From: UBA7332 sp051652645
GTDB lineage: Bacteria; Bacteroidota; Bacteroidia; Bacteroidales; UBA7332
Length of the DNA stretch: 64,000 nucleotides
Reading direction: 5' to 3'
Assembly (NCBI GenBank): GCA_051652645.1
Contig: JBOFUP010000024.1
Coordinates: 30,629 to 94,628 of the forward strand
This document shows, piece after piece, positions 61,194 to 64,000 of the stretch. Under the pieces are notes generated by a model. That model had not been told where the DNA came from, searched no databases, and saw only the letters and a program-made list of their open reading frames with translations. The position numbers and the translations under genes are program-made. The stretch's first letter is position 1. Each line of letters opens with the position of its first letter.

Positions 61194-63965
61194 TTAGATA
61201 ACAATATTGACCAATTTGTTTGGAACAACAATCACCTTCTTCGGTGCCTTGCCATCCATCCATTTTGCAGACTGTTCATGCTCTAAAGCCATCTTCTCAA
61301 CAGACTCCTTAGAGGTACCAGCCTCTACATCCATCGTGAAACGAGCCTTCCCATTGAACGAAACACCATAAGAGATAACACTCTCTTTTAGATACTCCTC
61401 ATTGTGTTCTGGGAATGTTGCATCACAAATTGTAGACTCTGCTCCTAATGAAGCATAAAGCTCCTCTGAGATATGCGGTGCAAATGGAGCCAACGTTATT
61501 ACTAGTTGCTTCAAGATAGCTCTTTTGCTACACTTGAGCGATGAAAGCTCATTAACGCAAATCATGAATGCAGCAACTGAAGTATTGAACGAGAAGTTTT
61601 CAATATCAAAGTTAACCTTCTTGATCAATTTATGAAGAGATTTCAACTCATCAGCCGTCGGCTCTTGATCAACAACCAAAAACTCCCCATCTCTACTGTA
61701 GAACAAGTTCCACAGCTTACGCAAGAATCGGTGTACTCCATCAATACCATTAGTATCCCAAGGTTTAGATTGCTCCAAAGGCCCTAGGAACATCTCGTAT
61801 AGACGAAGCGTATCCGCTCCATACTTCTCTACTATAAGATCTGGGTTAACAACGTTAAACATCGACTTAGACATCTTTTCTACTGCCCATCCACAGATAT
61901 ATTTGCCATCCTCAAGGATAAACTCCGCCGTGCGATACTCTGGATTCCAGCTTTTGAACGCATCAAGATCTAATTGATCATTTGATACAATGTTAACATC
62001 CACATGAAGAGGAGTCACCTCATACTGATCCTTTAGGTTTAAAGAGACAAAAGTGTTTGTTCCATTAATGCGATACACAAAATTCGAACGTCCCTGTATC
62101 ATACCTTGGTTTACCAAACGTCTGAAAGGCTCATCCTCACAGATCACACCAAGGTCAAATAAGAATTTATTCCAAAAACGGCTATAGATCAAGTGACCTG
62201 TTGCGTGCTCTGTACCACCTATGTATAAGTCAACACTTCTCCAATACTCATTCGACTCTTTAGAGACAAGAGCCTCAGAGTTGCGAGGATCCATATATCT
62301 TAGGTAGTAAGCAGACGACCCTGCAAAACCAGGCATCGTACACAACTCCATAGGGAAGCCCTCATCATTAACCCAATTAACAGCATGACCAAGAGGAGGA
62401 TCACCATCAGCAGTTGGTAAGAAAGAGTCTATCTCTGGCAACTCAAGTGGCAATTTACTCTCATCAAGCATATACGGCATGCCATCCTTATAGTAAACCG
62501 GGAATGGCTCACCCCAATATCGCTGACGACTAAAGATAGCATCTCTTAGACGGTAGTTTGTTTTAACCCTTCCTATACCCTTCTGCGCGATAAACTCCTT
62601 CGTTCTCTCGATAGCCTCTTTGACCTCAAGTCCGTTCAAGCTAAGCTCTGGTCCTGCAGAGTTGATCATAATACCCTCTTTTGCATCAAAGCTCTCCTGC
62701 GAGACATCACACCCTTCGATAAGAGGAATGATAGGCAAGTTAAAGTGCTTAGCGAAAGCGTAATCACGACTATCATGAGCTGGAACGGCCATAATAGCAC
62801 CAGTACCATAACCTGCCAAAACATAATCACTTATCCAAACCTCAATAGGCTCACCTGTTAAAGGGTTGATTGCATAAGATCCAGTGAAGACTCCAGAAAC
62901 ACGCTTATCAATCTGACGATCACGCTCTGTTTTATGCTTTACACTATCTAGATAAGCATCAACAGCTGCGCGCTGTTCTGCTGTAACAACTTGGTTAACA
63001 TACTCACTCTCTGGAGCCAAAACCATGAAGGTTACCCCAAAGACAGTGTCTGCACGAGTCGTGAATATAGTAAATACAACATCAGAATCTTTGATTGCGA
63101 AGTTCATCTCCGCACCCACTGACTTACCAATCCAGTTGCGCTGAGTCTCTTTCAACGACTCTGACCACTGCAATCCATCAAGGCCCGTAAGGAGCCTATC
63201 AGCATATGCACCCACTCTCAAGCACCACTGACGCATTACGCGCTGCTCTACTGGATGTCCTCCACGCTCCGAAACACCATTTACAACCTCATCGTTAGCC
63301 AAAACCGTGCCAAGTGCACTACACCAGTTGACCATCGTATCTCCAAGATAGGCAATTCTGTAGTTCATTAAACACTTCTGCTGTTCAAGCTCACTCATCT
63401 CTTTCCACTCCTGAGCAGTAAACTCAAGCTCTTCACTGCAAGCAGCCGATACACCCGTAGTGCCATTGCTCTCAAAAGCTGCAATAAGCTCTTCTATCGA
63501 GCAAGCCTTTTGCTTTGCTGTGTCGTAGTAACTAGCAAACATCTTTGTGAATGCCCATTGAGTCCATTTGTAATAGTCAGGCTCGCATGTGCGAATCTCC
63601 CTATCCCAATCAAAAGAAAACCCAATCTGGTCAAGCTGCTCACGATATCTAGCTATGTTTATCTTTGTTGTTACCGCAGGATGCTGTCCTGTCTGAATTG
63701 CATACTGCTCAGCTGGAAGGCCATATGCATCATACCCCATAGGGTGTAATACATTGAAACCCTTTTGGCGCTTGTAGCGCGAATAGATATCTGAAGCTAT
63801 ATAGCCAAGAGGGTGACCAACGTGAAGACCAGCTCCCGATGGATAGGGAAACATATCTAGTACATAGAACTTAGGCTTTGATGGGTCTGCAACAACCTTA
63901 TAGGTCTGCTGCTCTCTCCATTGAGACTGCCATCTCTTCTCGATCTCTCTGAAATTATACTCCAT
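61194..63965 (-). CDS. leuS: Leucine--tRNA ligase
   Basis: A 923-residue class I synthetase. The HIGH motif appears as HVGH at residues 48-51, and the KMSKS loop as EKMSKSMFNVVNPD near residue 700. The connective editing domain contains the threonine-rich FTIFTTRADTVFGVTFM near 300 and GTGAIMAVPAHDSRDY. Bacteroidetes-type insertions explain the length above the 860 residues of E. coli LeuRS, for example the segment of about 50 residues around 145-195. No catalytic residue is missing. The start is close to the right edge of the window and its promoter is probably outside. Confidence 0.98.
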   Translation of the reverse strand: MEYNFREIEKRWQSQWREQQTYKVVADPSKPKFYVLDMFPYPSGAGLHVGHPLGYIASDIYSRYKRQKGFNVLHPMGYDAYGLPAEQYAIQTGQHPAVTTKINIARYREQLDQIGFSFDWDREIRTCEPDYYKWTQWAFTKMFASYYDTAKQKACSIEELIAAFESNGTTGVSAACSEELEFTAQEWKEMSELEQQKCLMNYRIAYLGDTMVNWCSALGTVLANDEVVNGVSERGGHPVEQRVMRQWCLRVGAYADRLLTGLDGLQWSESLKETQRNWIGKSVGAEMNFAIKDSDVVFTIFTTRADTVFGVTFMVLAPESEYVNQVVTAEQRAAVDAYLDSVKHKTERDRQIDKRVSGVFTGSYAINPLTGEPIEVWISDYVLAGYGTGAIMAVPAHDSRDYAFAKHFNLPIIPLIEGCDVSQESFDAKEGIMINSAGPELSLNGLEVKEAIERTKEFIAQKGIGRVKTNYRLRDAIFSRQRYWGEPFPVYYKDGMPYMLDESKLPLELPEIDSFLPTADGDPPLGHAVNWVNDEGFPMELCTMPGFAGSSAYYLRYMDPRNSEALVSKESNEYWRSVDLYIGGTEHATGHLIYSRFWNKFLFDLGVICEDEPFRRLVNQGMIQGRSNFVYRINGTNTFVSLNLKDQYEVTPLHVDVNIVSNDQLDLDAFKSWNPEYRTAEFILEDGKYICGWAVEKMSKSMFNVVNPDLIVEKYGADTLRLYEMFLGPLEQSKPWDTNGIDGVHRFLRKLWNLFYSRDGEFLVVDQEPTADELKSLHKLIKKVNFDIENFSFNTSVAAFMICVNELSSLKCSKRAILKQLVITLAPFAPHISEELYASLGAESTICDATFPEHNEEYLKESVISYGVSFNGKARFTMDVEAGTSKESVEKMALEHEQSAKWMDGKAPKKVIVVPNKLVNIVI

Positions 63966-64000
63966 AGTGATTATATTATTTACACCTCAATTATCAATCT

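Overview
The window reads as a chromosomal segment of an AT-rich member of the Bacteroidota, most likely order Bacteroidales and perhaps close to Porphyromonadaceae. The evidence is TonB-dependent receptors with an N-terminal carboxypeptidase-like domain, families largely confined to this phylum (DUF4876, DUF6850, DUF5683, OstA-like, VapE with a BT4734-like N-terminus), the order parA-parB-DUF5683-mltD, a PorZ-like propeller protein, and recurrent TAnnTTTG -7 boxes, some with a TTG or TTTG about 19-21 bases upstream, which is the Bacteroidetes primary-sigma promoter. Species cannot be fixed from the sequence alone. Most genes are core housekeeping; no complete mobile element, phage or CRISPR array was seen.

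Layout. 1-4777 (minus): outer-membrane set with a DUF6850 barrel (cut by the left edge), a DUF4876 lipoprotein and a TonB receptor. 5052-7332 (plus): S41 peptidase lipoprotein, yraN and a DUF3316-like protein. 7442-10562: an orphan VapE-type primase/helicase gene, then about 1 kb without a protein gene that holds a 26-bp perfect palindrome with nearby half-sites, other inverted repeats and the initiator tRNA. 10563-15329 (minus): two membrane proteins, purD and an RNA methyltransferase whose tail is 21 copies of a 27-bp repeat. 15618-19545 (plus): parA, parB, DUF5683, mltD. 19618-22370 (minus): a second TonB receptor and a small histidine-rich protein.

22507-28105 (plus): a candidate small RNA with two tandem terminators, a flippase-like membrane protein, pepD, a small possible lipoprotein, and a SulP transporter with a beta-carbonic anhydrase, probably for bicarbonate. 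28207-33335 (minus): a DUF2541-like protein, three tandem tRNA-Val genes, acpH, an RluA-type pseudouridine synthase and a U32 protein. 33506-42589 (minus): a seven-gene envelope and repair run of three PpiC/SurA-type foldases, an OstA-like protein, a small membrane protein, mutL and an NlpC/P60 hydrolase. 42693-45774 (plus): ECF sigma factor, membrane-anchored probable anti-sigma factor, Spy-like periplasmic protein and a CtpA-type protease, overlapping or close together.

45768-64000: PAP2 phosphatase, a lipoprotein resembling a tyrosine phosphatase that has lost its catalytic arginine, rarA, a 22-bp-period array of ACGTACGT palindromes, a glycosyltransferase, prfB with an intact programmed +1 frameshift, an acyl-CoA synthetase, priA, a small outer-membrane barrel, nadD, a PorZ-like protein, an RdgB-type pyrophosphatase, a YitT protein and leuS.

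The features least explained by known genes are the 22-bp palindrome array (49012-49099), the palindrome region after vapE (9700-9791), the candidate small RNA (22507-22656), the hyper-repetitive methyltransferase tail and the degenerate phosphatase lipoprotein. None is proven to be a new system. All positions were read by eye and no database search was run.
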